Shown in pieces: positions 1 to 7,863 of a stretch of DNA of 25,032 nt. Each line of letters begins with the position of its first letter. Within the stretch, counting starts at the first letter, position 1. The position numbers and the translations under genes are program-made. Under the pieces are notes generated by a model, which was not told the origin of the DNA, made no database searches, and worked only from the letters and a program-made list of their open reading frames with translations. The DNA comes from DATGEP01 sp035310125 (lineage in GTDB: Bacteria > Chloroflexota > Ktedonobacteria > Ktedonobacterales > JADMIN01): the NCBI GenBank assembly GCA_035310125.1, contig DATGEP010000394.1, forward strand, positions 1 through 25,032, in the 5' to 3' direction.

Positions 1-749
1 CCTGAACCCGCTGATTAAGAGTCAGTTGGGAGCGGAGATGATGGCATAACCCCAGAATCTATCTGGCCTGGATCCTCTCGCGAACGGTCTCCTGCGCAAA
101 GTGGGCACCTTTCTGACCACCTCGCTGCGGCCCATTGGACACGAATTCCGCGTATCGCACAAGAAGTACACTAGATATCGTAGAAATGGCCAACGAATTG
201 AACGATAGCGTCGCCTAATGGCAAGACCTCGGCTTCGCAGCGGACGAGATTAGTCTGGAATTGACACAAAAATCGGTTGTAAAGCGTCAAAACCGCATTC
301 TGAACATTTCTGCGTGTCTCATTAACGCCTGAGCGCCCGACTGCATACGTGCCGACCAGCGCCCTTCGGGCGCTCTGCTCAGGGTGCCAAGATGTAGGCC
401 GTGATCCGCGCGGCCCAATGGGTTAGACAGTACCTGAATACTCCAGCAGGAAGTCATTCCGACTTACGGTTTATAGATAGGTTGATAGAAAGGGATCTCC
501 TCGTTGTAAGGGCATCCTGGTAGGTGGCGGCCGGATTCTTGAGTTGGGCACGCATCAGTGGTGGCCCGAGTCATGTACATCCGCGATGAGCATGTCGTTG
601 TGTCGTTGTGATATAGGCGACGAAAGGCGCCGAGGCGTACGACGCCCGCGCGCCAGGAAGTGTTATGATCCGCAAGGATCTCACCGACGCGAGGACAGAG
701 ATCAGAAACACCACAAGCAAGTGACAGCGACGCTATCTGTGGAGACATT
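1..749. other. Left-edge region without a convincing gene
   Basis: No reading frame here has a recognisable domain or a good ribosome site. The only frame open at the left edge on the plus strand runs from base 2 to a TAA at 47-49 (ending SQLGAEMMA) and could be the tail of a gene lying outside the window. The frames at 464-748 (minus) and 544-753 (plus) overlap each other and look like chance frames. A TATGAT hexamer at 664-669 lies 80 nt upstream of the P450 start but has no matching -35 box. The region therefore seems to be intergenic or decayed sequence with one hairpin at 358-374. Confidence 0.5.
358..374. other. Short perfect hairpin
   Basis: AGCGCCC and GGGCGCT form a perfect 7-bp stem around a TTC loop. 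No T-run follows on either strand, so it is not a canonical terminator. It may close a transcript from a gene left of the window, but nothing ties it to one. Confidence 0.4.
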
Positions 750-2087
750 ATGAGCAGTGTGACGAGGACGGCTGGTCGTCCAGTACCTCGCCCTGATTTC
801 GTGGCGGCCGCGCGCGCTGGGCGGGCGTTCCTGGGGCGTGGGGGTGTGCTGGGAGCGCTCGATGCGCTTCATCAGGCGCTGGGCGACGTGTTCCAGCTTC
901 CCGTGCCAGGGTTTGCGAGTGTCGTGCTGGGGGGGCCCGAGGCGAACAGGTTTCTGCTGACGGAGTCGCGGGAGCGGTTTTTATGGCGGGCTGAGGGGGA
1001 TCCGGTGACGCGGCTGCTGCGTGATGGCGTTCTGGTGACGGATGGCGCGTTCCATGATGACGTGCGGCAGGTGATGACACCGGCGCTACACCGCAGTCTC
1101 TTCGGGCGGTTCGTCGAGGTGATGCTGCGGCAGAGCGATCAGGTCACGGGCCAGTGGCGTGATGGCGAGCGGGTGGATCTGCTGGACGAGATGCGGCGGG
1201 TGTCGCTCTGTATCTTGACGGAGACGCTATTCGGGGATGATTTCAGCGGGCGAATGGATACGCTCTGGAGCTCTATTCTGTGCACGATTCGCTATATCTC
1301 GCCGGGGCCGTGGGTGATTTGGCCAGGGATGCCACGTCCGGGGTATCGGCGGGCGCTGGGGCGCATGGATACGTATCTGTATGAGTTGATTGCGCGGCGG
1401 CGGGCCGAGGCAGGCGGACGGTCGTCTGATTTGCTGAGCATGTTACTCGCGTCGGGCATGGATGACGAGCTGATCAAAGACCAGCTGTTAACGATGTTTA
1501 TCGCCGGGCATGACACGAGTACGGCGCTGCTCGCCTGGGCGCTGTATTTGTTGGCCACGCATGATGAGGCGATGGAGCGGGCGCGGGCTGATGTCGAGAC
1601 GGCGTTTGGCGCGGAGGCGCCGACGCTGGGGGGCATTCGGCGATTGAACTATCTCGACCGAGTTATCAAGGAGACGCTACGCCTGTACCCGCCGATTCAC
1701 CTCGGTTCGCGGATCGCGGCGACTGATGTGAGGTTTCAGGAGTATCGGATTCCGGCGGGGACGCGGGTGGTGTACTCGATTTATCTGACGCACCGCGACG
1801 CGCGCTACTGGGCTGCGCCAGACGTATTCGATCCGGATCGCTTCGCGCCGGAGAAGGCTGGCCAGCGACCGGCGTATGCGTTCGTGCCCTTCGGGGCGGG
1901 GCCACGTAACTGCCTCGGCGCCGCGTTCGCGCAGGTGGAGGCGAAAGTTGTGCTGGCGCGCCTGCTGCAGCGATTTACGTTTCGCGCTGTTGGCAGGAGC
2001 GCGCGTCCGCGGATGCGGGCGACGCTGGAGCCGAGCCCGGGAGCGGTGGTGGAGGCGCGGCGGCTGGAGGGCGTGGCGGGGAGCTAA
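750..2087 (+). CDS. Cytochrome P450, probable carotenoid ring hydroxylase
   Basis: A complete cytochrome P450 of 445 residues. It has the I-helix oxygen-activation motif AGHDTST (252-258), the K-helix ExxR (E308, R311), a PERF-like FDPDRF (360-365) and the haem-binding loop FGAGPRNCLG (381-390) with Cys388 as thiolate ligand. There is no N-terminal membrane anchor, so it should be a soluble enzyme needing separate redox partners, none of which are in the window. GGAG at 741-744 lies 5 nt before the ATG. The gene meets the acyltransferase-glycosyltransferase gene tail to tail, with a 4-bp stop overlap (TAA on plus, TAG on minus within ctaa). Its place in a carotenoid island recalls CYP175A1 of Thermus, a beta-carotene 3-hydroxylase, so ring hydroxylation providing the OH for glycosylation is the likely role. 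Family membership is certain; the substrate is inferred from context. Confidence 0.93.
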   Translation: MSSVTRTAGRPVPRPDFVAAARAGRAFLGRGGVLGALDALHQALGDVFQLPVPGFASVVLGGPEANRFLLTESRERFLWRAEGDPVTRLLRDGVLVTDGAFHDDVRQVMTPALHRSLFGRFVEVMLRQSDQVTGQWRDGERVDLLDEMRRVSLCILTETLFGDDFSGRMDTLWSSILCTIRYISPGPWVIWPGMPRPGYRRALGRMDTYLYELIARRRAEAGGRSSDLLSMLLASGMDDELIKDQLLTMFIAGHDTSTALLAWALYLLATHDEAMERARADVETAFGAEAPTLGGIRRLNYLDRVIKETLRLYPPIHLGSRIAATDVRFQEYRIPAGTRVVYSIYLTHRDARYWAAPDVFDPDRFAPEKAGQRPAYAFVPFGAGPRNCLGAAFAQVEAKVVLARLLQRFTFRAVGRSARPRMRATLEPSPGAVVEARRLEGVAGS

Positions 2088-4000
2088 ACCGTGGGATTCG
2101 GGTAGCGGCGCTGCTTCCAGATGAGAGGTCGCCCGCGCCAGCGACGGTAGAGCGCAGCCAGACTGATGGCCATCACGGCCCAGGCGGCGAGGGGCGTGGT
2201 CACGACTTCATCAGGCGGGCGGCTGCGGGCGCGGACGACCAGGCCGCGCAGTGCGAGCAGCCAGGAGACTTCGAGCGCGACCAGGCGGCGGGATACGGGT
2301 CGCTGGCCAGGGGCGAGCAGGCGGACGAAGGGAAGGACGAAGAGGCAGGCGTAGCCCCAGGCGAAAGGCAGGGCGGAGGCCAGGGCAGAGAGTATGCTGG
2401 ACGCGGTGGGATGGCGTTGGGGCGTGGGGGATGCGGCTGGTGATAGGGATGAGGCGGCTTCAGGTGATGGCGCAAGGGCGATAAGCAGGTTCTTCGAGAA
2501 GCCGCGCCATACCTCGCAGGGCGAGCGGTACATGCGGCAGGTGAGCATTGGCGCGCCGTCTATGAGGGCGAGGGTGTGGCCGGCGGAGCGGAATCGGCGG
2601 GCCAGGGCGAAATCGTCCACGAGGGCATGAGCGATTGCGGCGTGGCCGCCCAACGCATGATAGGGCTGGGCGCGCGCCAGCAGGTATTGGCCGTTGGCGA
2701 GCAGGCGTTTCGCACGTCCGCGCCACATAGCGGCGAGATTGACGGATGCCAGTGGGAGGAAGTCCATGATAAAGGAGACAAGGAGGCGCTCGCTCCAGGT
2801 CTCGACGCGCTGGTAAGGGAGGGCGCTGAGCAGATCAGCATGGAGGGCAATGGCCTGGGCGAGGCCACGTTCCAGACTGACGGACGTGTGGAGGGTGTCG
2901 GCGTCGGTGAAGAGTAGCCAGTCACCAGTTGCGCGCTGAGCGAGCAGATGGCAGGCGTAGCTTTTGCCGTTCCAGCCGGGCGGGGGATCAGCTTCGGTGT
3001 GGATGACGGTGAGCTGCGGACGGGGATACTGGCGCTGGAGGGCATCGAGGAGCTGGCTGGTTCCATCTATGGAGCCATCGTCGAGGACGAGTACCTCGCT
3101 GTTCGGATGGCTCTGGGCCAGGAGCGAGCGGACACAGGCGGTGATCGAGGCGGCTTCGTTGCGGGCAGGGACAAGAACACTGACGCGAGGGAGAGGGCTA
3201 GGCGACTGCGCGGGGAAGCGGCGTGTGGCGCGCAGGAAGCGGAGATTGGCGAGCAGGCGGAGACTCATAGATGCAAGGAGCGCGAGGGCGGTGAGGTGAG
3301 AGAGGCCAGTGACGAGTGTTCGCAGGGACGAGAACGTACGAGCACACGTGCGCGCATGGGAAAGAGCAGACAGATGGCGGGGCATTAGCGAGTTCCTAAT
3401 CCGTTTGCGCGTCTGCCGCTGGATGACGAAGACGCCGATTTTGACTGTGAGAATGGCGAGCTGTGCGACTGCCAGCAGGATCATCCACGTGGGGAAGGAG
3501 GCCAGGAGGAGGTAGGCGATGAGGACGAGCGGGATAGAGAGCGAGCGTACTTCGTCATTCTTGATCAGGAGGGTGGCGACGATGGCTGTAAGGCCCATGA
3601 TGAGCGGAGCTTGATAGAGGGTTAGGCCAGCCCAGACGCCGAACATGGTCACGATGCCGCGGCCGCCATGGAAGCGCAGGAAGAGCGAGAAGGCGTGACC
3701 GACGGTGGGCATGATGGCAAGCCAGAGGAGTTGGCTAGAGGGGAAGCCGAGGAGCCAGCGGGCAGCGGCGACGGGAAGGAACGCCTTGGCGAAATCGAGA
3801 AGGAGTACGGCGAGGCCGAGTGGCCAGCCACCGACGCGGAAGGCGTTGGCGGCCCCTGGGTTGTGATCAGGCTGGTCGCGTGGGTCGGTGGAGAAGAAGC
3901 GTTTGCTGAGCCAGACCGACCAGGGAAGCGCGCCGGAGAGGTAGGCGAGCAGCAGCCAGAGGAAGAAAGAGTAGGAGTAGGAGAAAGAGTAGGAGGACAT
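2084..4000 (-). CDS. PlsY-type acyltransferase fused to family-2 glycosyltransferase
   Basis: A 638-residue membrane protein in two parts. Residues 1-200 look like PlsY, the polytopic acyl-phosphate-dependent acyltransferase: LSGALPWSVWLSK (21-33), HNPGAANAFRV (46-56, the usual GNxGATNxxR) and GHAFSLFLRFHGGRGIVT (101-118). After a basic linker, residues 230-635 are a GT2 glycosyltransferase with flanking helices: SVLVPARNEA (274-283), VLDDGS (305-310), the DXD motif DAD (366-368), an acidic catalytic segment VDDFALARR (461-469), WRGFSKNLL (498-506) and C-terminal membrane segments. The GT part resembles carotenoid or hopanoid-associated enzymes such as CruC or HpnB. It lies 48 nt after carH on the same strand, likely one operon. 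AAGGG precedes the ATG by 5 nt. I infer that it glycosylates a hydroxycarotenoid and acylates the sugar; G3P acylation by the PlsY part is the alternative. Domain calls are strong, substrates are inferred. Confidence 0.88.
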   Translation of the reverse strand: MSSYSFSYSYSFFLWLLLAYLSGALPWSVWLSKRFFSTDPRDQPDHNPGAANAFRVGGWPLGLAVLLLDFAKAFLPVAAARWLLGFPSSQLLWLAIMPTVGHAFSLFLRFHGGRGIVTMFGVWAGLTLYQAPLIMGLTAIVATLLIKNDEVRSLSIPLVLIAYLLLASFPTWMILLAVAQLAILTVKIGVFVIQRQTRKRIRNSLMPRHLSALSHARTCARTFSSLRTLVTGLSHLTALALLASMSLRLLANLRFLRATRRFPAQSPSPLPRVSVLVPARNEAASITACVRSLLAQSHPNSEVLVLDDGSIDGTSQLLDALQRQYPRPQLTVIHTEADPPPGWNGKSYACHLLAQRATGDWLLFTDADTLHTSVSLERGLAQAIALHADLLSALPYQRVETWSERLLVSFIMDFLPLASVNLAAMWRGRAKRLLANGQYLLARAQPYHALGGHAAIAHALVDDFALARRFRSAGHTLALIDGAPMLTCRMYRSPCEVWRGFSKNLLIALAPSPEAASSLSPAASPTPQRHPTASSILSALASALPFAWGYACLFVLPFVRLLAPGQRPVSRRLVALEVSWLLALRGLVVRARSRPPDEVVTTPLAAWAVMAISLAALYRRWRGRPLIWKQRRYPNPTV

Positions 4001-4030
4001 GGGCGCCCTTTCGCTCGGTGGTCGTACGGC

Positions 4031-4052
4031 TCATCAGGCTCATCAGGCTCAT
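4031..4052. repeat. 9-bp tandem repeat (tcatcaggc x2.4)
   Basis: Two exact copies and a partial third lie between carH and the acyltransferase-glycosyltransferase gene. The last four bases reach into the carH stop codon. A separate short-period repeat (gtaggag/gagaaagag units, about 3971-3995) encodes the SYSFSYSYSF start of the downstream protein. Confidence 0.8.
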
Positions 4053-5047
4053 AACGAGTGGAGCGCGTTGAGATTGAGCATCACGCGATGGAGCCGCTGG
4101 TAGCCCTCAGCAAGTGTGGCGCCGAGGAATGTTCCGGGGACGCACTGAGCAAGGGCTGGATTTTGGGAGAAAGCGCGGCCGCCGTAGCCGATGATGGGCG
4201 GCTCGCCTTCGGGGGGCGGAGAGAGCCAACGGGGCCAGTCGGCGAGCGCAAGCGCGGCGGGTTCGCTCATGGCCACCAGGACGATCAGCGCGGGATGGAG
4301 GCGAGCGGCGACCGCGGGAAGATCGGGCAGGGGGAGCGCCTGGCCGAGATAGACGACAGGCCAGTGGAGGCGGCGAAGCAGGACGCCGAGCATCAGCAGG
4401 CTGCCTTCATGCAGTTCGTCGGGCGCACAGGCAAGCACGACAGGATTCACCGCAAATGGGGCGGGGCTTTCGCGCATCCAGGTTAGCAGGCGTTGGCGCA
4501 GGAAATTGGTGGCGAAGTGCTCCAGCGCTACTGTCGCTTCGCCGTCGCACCATAACTCGCCAATCGCCGCCATCGTTGGCCCGACGATGTCGAGGACGAC
4601 GCTATCAAGGGAAAAGCGCGCCAGCGAGTCGCTAAGGATGGTGGCCGCCTGGGCGCTGCTATAGGACATCAAGGCGTCGAGCAAGGAGGAGCGTATCGGC
4701 GCCAGTTCGGGATCTGCGGGATCTGGCGACGCGGGCGCGGCCAGCGGCTCGTGGAGGACAGTGGCAACGGCCTCGGCGCGGTGGGTACGCCGGAGAGCTT
4801 GAATCGCCTGGCTGGCGCGCATCCCCTCATCGAGGCGCAGCTTCACCCACGCAAGTTGAAGGACTGCATCTTGCGAATAGAGGCGATGGCCGCCAGCGGT
4901 GCGGCCGGTGCGTGGGAAGGTATAGCGACGTTCCCAGACACGGAGTGTCGCCTCTGGGATGCCAGTCATGCGGGTCACGGCGCCGATGGTGTACTCGGTG
5001 AACTCGGGACGTTCGGACGGTAAGGGCGCCGGATTCGCAATATCCAC
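4049..5047 (-). CDS. carH: CarH/LitR-type B12-dependent photoreceptor repressor (MerR family)
   Basis: A 332-residue protein with an N-terminal MerR winged helix (about 18-88; YTIGAVTRMTGIPEATLRVW and GGHRLYS) and a C-terminal cobalamin-binding part. The helical bundle holds W166 and E176-H177, which match the Wx9EH cap around adenosylcobalamin. The Rossmann part begins VVLACAPDELHEGS (203-216), where H213 would be the lower axial ligand to cobalt. In Thermus and Myxococcus such proteins bind DNA as tetramers in the dark, repress carotenoid genes, and dissociate when light breaks the Co-C bond. The start is GTG; an in-frame TGA lies two codons upstream, and GAGG precedes it by 8 nt. It is divergent from crtB, as expected of the local regulator, and is probably autoregulated. 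C167 sits where Thermus CarH, from memory, has its light-state ligand His132. Confidence 0.92.
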   Translation of the reverse strand: MDIANPAPLPSERPEFTEYTIGAVTRMTGIPEATLRVWERRYTFPRTGRTAGGHRLYSQDAVLQLAWVKLRLDEGMRASQAIQALRRTHRAEAVATVLHEPLAAPASPDPADPELAPIRSSLLDALMSYSSAQAATILSDSLARFSLDSVVLDIVGPTMAAIGELWCDGEATVALEHFATNFLRQRLLTWMRESPAPFAVNPVVLACAPDELHEGSLLMLGVLLRRLHWPVVYLGQALPLPDLPAVAARLHPALIVLVAMSEPAALALADWPRWLSPPPEGEPPIIGYGGRAFSQNPALAQCVPGTFLGATLAEGYQRLHRVMLNLNALHSL

Positions 5048-5083
5048 GCTTCATGCCTCGCTCTCACTCATTGCACTAAGGAC

Positions 5084-5112
5084 AGTGTACACGAGACGGA
5101 CGAGTTTGTCCA
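5084..5112 (-). promoter_or_regulatory. Predicted sigma70 promoter for carH
   Basis: On the minus strand a -35 box TGGACA (5112-5107, 5 of 6 matches) is followed after 17 nt by a -10 box TACACT (5089-5084, 4 of 6). This would start transcription about 30 nt before the GTG of carH. The -35 lies within the left arm of the inverted repeat at 5106-5137. Confidence 0.65.
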
Positions 5113-5137
5113 TGTATTTTTGCGAATACCTAGACAA
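5106..5137. promoter_or_regulatory. Candidate CarH operator: 32-bp inverted repeat between divergent promoters
   Basis: TTGTCCATGTAT (5106-5117) and ATACCTAGACAA (5126-5137) are inverted copies matching at 10 of 12 positions around an 8-bp centre. Each arm contains the -35 hexamer of one of the divergent promoters (carH to the left, crtB to the right), so a protein bound here would block both. Part of the symmetry follows from two opposed -35 boxes, but the ATGTAT/ATAC extension does not. A further palindrome, GTGTACAC, lies at 5085-5092 over the carH -10 box. Confidence 0.6.
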
Positions 5138-5159
5138 AACTGTTTTAGCGCGGTAGTAT
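5131..5159 (+). promoter_or_regulatory. Predicted sigma70 promoter for the crtB-crtI-crtYcd operon
   Basis: TAGACA (5131-5136, 5 of 6 matches to TTGACA), a 17-nt spacer and TAGTAT (5154-5159, 4 of 6 matches to TATAAT). The start would be near 5166, giving a leader of about 100 nt that contains the 9-bp tandem repeat. The -35 box lies in the right arm of the candidate CarH operator. Confidence 0.65.
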
Positions 5160-5212
5160 ACCTCCTGTGACGGCCGGAGAGGCAAACGTATCGTTCGCGA
5201 CGTAAGGCGACA

Positions 5213-5248
5213 GACGCGATAGACGCGATAGACGCGATAGACGCGATA
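5213..5248. repeat. 9-bp tandem repeat (gacgcgata x4) in the crtB leader
   Basis: Four exact copies plus gac, ending just upstream of the crtB ribosome site AGGAG at 5253-5257. Copy-number change would alter leader length in steps of 9 nt without touching the ribosome site. Confidence 0.9.
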
Positions 5249-5264
5249 GACCAGGAGCAGAGGT

Positions 5265-6215
5265 ATGGGTAGCGCAGGCGCGCGGGTCGAAGCCTGGGAA
5301 CATGCCGTGCTCACACGGGCCTATGAGGCGTTGAAGACCCCGACGACAACGGCGACGGCGTGCATTGATGGAGCTGTTTTCGACGAGGCGTACGCCTATT
5401 GCGCGCAGGTAACCAGAGCCAGCAGCCGCACTTTTTACCTGGCGTCTCGTCTGCTGCCGGGGAGGAAGCGACGGGCTGCGCGGGCGCTCTATGCGTTTTG
5501 CCGGGCGACGGACGACATGATTGACCAGGCGGCGCACGCCGGGGATGCGCGTCGCCTGCTGGACGACTGGCGAGAGCGAGTAGCCCGGCTTCCGAACCCC
5601 TATGATCCGATTCCACTGGCGTGGGCGGATACCAAGGCGCGCTACCGGATTCCCCATGGGTATGAGGTGCAGTTGATTGAGGGCATCGCGCGGGATTTGG
5701 GGCAGAGGCGCTACGCGACGTTCGCTGAACTGGCTGAGTATTGCTATGGGGTGGCCTCGACGGTGGGGCTGATGGTGATGCATATCGTGGATTTTCGGAG
5801 CGAGGATGCGCTGCCATACGCGGTCAAGCTGGGGATTGCGCTGCAACTGACGAACATTCTACGCGACGTTGCGGTGGACTGGCAGGTGGGGCGGCTGTAT
5901 CTGCCGCTGGATGAGCTGGCGGCGTTTGGGTTGTGTGAAGCGGACGTCGCGGGTGGAGTGGTGGATGAGCGGTGGCGGGCTTTTATGCGCTATCAGATTG
6001 CCCGCGCACGCGCCCTGTACGCCGAGGCAGAGCCGGGGATTGCGCTGCTGAACGCTGAGGGGCGTTTCGCGATTGGAGCCGCCGCGAGTCTGTACCGGGC
6101 GATTCTTGAGGATATCGAGGCGCACGATTACGACGTGTTTCGGCGCCGGGCGCATGTTGGCGGCTGGGGCAAGCTGCGACGGATCCCGGGCGTGTGGTGG
6201 GCGACGCGGGGGTAG
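5265..6215 (+). CDS. crtB: Phytoene synthase
   Basis: A 316-residue squalene/phytoene synthase, close to the usual bacterial CrtB length. It condenses two GGPP to phytoene, the first committed carotenoid step, at the membrane surface. The signature begins SSRTFYLASRLLP (53-65). The first aspartate-rich motif is DDMID (83-87) in YAFCRATDDMID, and the second is DVAVD (201-205) in QLTNILRDVAVDW, followed by GRLYLP (209-214). YGVASTVGLM (161-170) matches the conserved central helix. AGGAG at 5253-5257 precedes the ATG by 7 nt. It is first in an operon with crtI 67 nt downstream. No GGPP synthase is in the window, so the substrate must come from elsewhere. C30 dehydrosqualene synthase is possible from sequence alone, but the partner genes favour C40. 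Confidence 0.95.
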   Translation: MGSAGARVEAWEHAVLTRAYEALKTPTTTATACIDGAVFDEAYAYCAQVTRASSRTFYLASRLLPGRKRRAARALYAFCRATDDMIDQAAHAGDARRLLDDWRERVARLPNPYDPIPLAWADTKARYRIPHGYEVQLIEGIARDLGQRRYATFAELAEYCYGVASTVGLMVMHIVDFRSEDALPYAVKLGIALQLTNILRDVAVDWQVGRLYLPLDELAAFGLCEADVAGGVVDERWRAFMRYQIARARALYAEAEPGIALLNAEGRFAIGAAASLYRAILEDIEAHDYDVFRRRAHVGGWGKLRRIPGVWWATRG

Positions 6216-6224
6216 CCAGGTAGT

Positions 6225-6268
6225 GAGCCGGATATGAGCCGGATATGAGCCGGATATGAGCCGAATAT
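6225..6268. repeat. 11-bp tandem repeat (gagccggatat x4) between crtB and crtI
   Basis: Three exact copies and one with a single change (gagccgaatat) fill most of the 67-nt crtB-crtI gap. Each junction creates an ATGAG, so the array offers upstream ATG codons in different frames, one of which (6256) is in frame with crtI. Confidence 0.92.
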
Positions 6269-6282
6269 ACGAGGGCAGCGAA

Positions 6283-7863
6283 ATGGCGAAGATTTCTGTG
6301 ATTGGCAGCGGATTCGGCGGGCTGAGCGCCGCGATACGGCTGGCCGCGCGCGGGCATACGGTGGATCTGTTCGAGCAGCGCGACAAGCTAGGAGGACGGG
6401 CGTATGTCTACAATATCGAAGGCTTCACGTTTGACGGTGGGCCAACGGTCATTACCGCGCCGTTTCTGTTCGATGATCTCTGGGCGGCGGCGGGGCGGCG
6501 GCGCGAAGATTATGTGACGTTCGTGCCCTGCGACCCGTTCTATCGCATCTTCAACGCCGACGGGCGGTCGTTCGATTACAACGGCGATGAGGCTTTTATC
6601 CTCGACCAGATCGCGCGCTGGAATCCGGCGGACCGGGCGGGGTATCAACGGTTTCTGGCCACGACGAAGGGGATTTTTCAGAAGGGGTTTGTCGAGCTGG
6701 CGGACAAGCCTTTTCTCCGCTGGCAGGATATGGTGAAGGTCGCACCGGACCTCATTCGGATGCAATCGTACAAGAGCGTGTATCGCTACGTGTCGCAGTA
6801 TATCAAGGATGACTTTCTGCGGCAGGTCTTCTCGTTTCATCCGCTGCTGATCGGCGGTAATCCGTTCGACGCACCGTCCATCTATGCGATGATTCACTAT
6901 TTGGAGCGGGAGTGGGGTGTCCATTACGCACTGGGGGGGACAGGCGCGATTGTAGAGGGGATGGGCAGGCTGCTGCGCGAACTGGGGGGCAGGATTCACC
7001 TGAGTAGCCCGGTGGTCGAGATTCTGGCGGAGACGGCGGGGAAGCGACGAGTGCGACGGGTGAGAGGGGTGCGACTGGCGACGGGAGAGGAGGTTGCGGC
7101 CAATATAGTGGTCTCGAACGCGGACGTGGCCTTTACCTATCGGAATCTGATACCGGCGGCCTATCGTCGGCGCAATACGGACCGGCGATTCGAGCGGATG
7201 ACGTACGGGATGTCGCTGTTCGTGCTGTATTTCGGCACGACGCGGCGCTATACGGAGACGGGACTGGCGCACCACAACATCCTGCTGGGCAGGCGCTATC
7301 GGGGGCTGCTTGACGACATTTTCGAGCGGAAGACGCTGGCTGATGACTTCTCGCTCTACCTCCACATGCCAAGCCTGACCGATCTCACGGTGGCGCCAGA
7401 GGGATGTGAGGCGTTTTACGCGCTGGCGCCGGTTCCACATCTGGGCGGCGGGATTGACTGGCAGGTCGCCGCGCGGCCCTACCGCGACGCGATAGTGCGC
7501 TTTCTGGAGGAACGCTATTTACCAGATCTCTCAAGCAACATCATCGCAGAGCATTTCATTGACCCGCGCCACTTCGAGCGGGAGTTGAGCAGCTATCGAG
7601 GAGCAGCGTTCTCGTTCCAGCCGACGTTGACACAGTCGGCGTGGTTTCGGCCGCACAATCGCTCGGAGGACTTTGACAACCTGTATTTTGTCGGGGCGGG
7701 GACGCATCCGGGGGCGGGGTTGCCGGGAGTCTTGTCGTCGGCGATTATCGCCGAGAATCTAATTGGCGGAGCGGAGATGGGAGCGAGGCAGAGAAGCGCG
7801 ATGGACGGGACTGATGAGCTGGCGAGTGAGGCGCTGGTGGCGGAGATCGAGGCGTCGTCGTGA
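6283..7863 (+). CDS. crtI: Phytoene desaturase (CrtI family)
   Basis: A 526-residue FAD-dependent desaturase that introduces double bonds into phytoene on the way to lycopene. The N-terminal dinucleotide fold shows VIGSGFGG (6-13) and FEQRDKLGGRA, followed by the family segment FDGGPTVITAPF. The C-terminal signature NLYFVGAGTHPGAGLPGV near residues 465-482 is the FAD-proximal motif of CrtI enzymes. I chose ATG 6283 because GAGGG (6271-6275) lies 7 nt before it and the protein then begins MAKISVIGSGFGG. An in-frame ATG at 6256 lies inside the tandem repeat and has no ribosome site. The gene overlaps crtYcd by 4 nt (GTGA), suggesting translational coupling. The number of desaturation steps cannot be read from the sequence; the cyclase next to it implies lycopene or neurosporene. 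Confidence 0.95.
   Translation: MAKISVIGSGFGGLSAAIRLAARGHTVDLFEQRDKLGGRAYVYNIEGFTFDGGPTVITAPFLFDDLWAAAGRRREDYVTFVPCDPFYRIFNADGRSFDYNGDEAFILDQIARWNPADRAGYQRFLATTKGIFQKGFVELADKPFLRWQDMVKVAPDLIRMQSYKSVYRYVSQYIKDDFLRQVFSFHPLLIGGNPFDAPSIYAMIHYLEREWGVHYALGGTGAIVEGMGRLLRELGGRIHLSSPVVEILAETAGKRRVRRVRGVRLATGEEVAANIVVSNADVAFTYRNLIPAAYRRRNTDRRFERMTYGMSLFVLYFGTTRRYTETGLAHHNILLGRRYRGLLDDIFERKTLADDFSLYLHMPSLTDLTVAPEGCEAFYALAPVPHLGGGIDWQVAARPYRDAIVRFLEERYLPDLSSNIIAEHFIDPRHFERELSSYRGAAFSFQPTLTQSAWFRPHNRSEDFDNLYFVGAGTHPGAGLPGVLSSAIIAENLIGGAEMGARQRSAMDGTDELASEALVAEIEASS

Noticed and set aside
1..180. Insertion-sequence or transposase remnant at the left edge
   Set aside because: No transposase motif, terminal inverted repeat or target duplication could be seen.
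464..753. Two overlapping opposite frames upstream of the P450
   Set aside because: Neither has a recognisable motif or a ribosome site, and they shadow each other.
4827..5054. ATG upstream of carH giving MKRGYCESG
   Set aside because: It is in a different frame from the MerR/B12 protein; the GTG at 5047 is the first usable start in the true frame.
5213..5248. CRISPR-like array
   Set aside because: The repeats are 9 bp and contiguous with no spacers; no cas gene is in the window.
6388..7440. Minus-strand open frame of 350 codons opposite crtI
   Set aside because: It is the antisense shadow of crtI, rich in Arg/His/Pro, with no domain or ribosome site.
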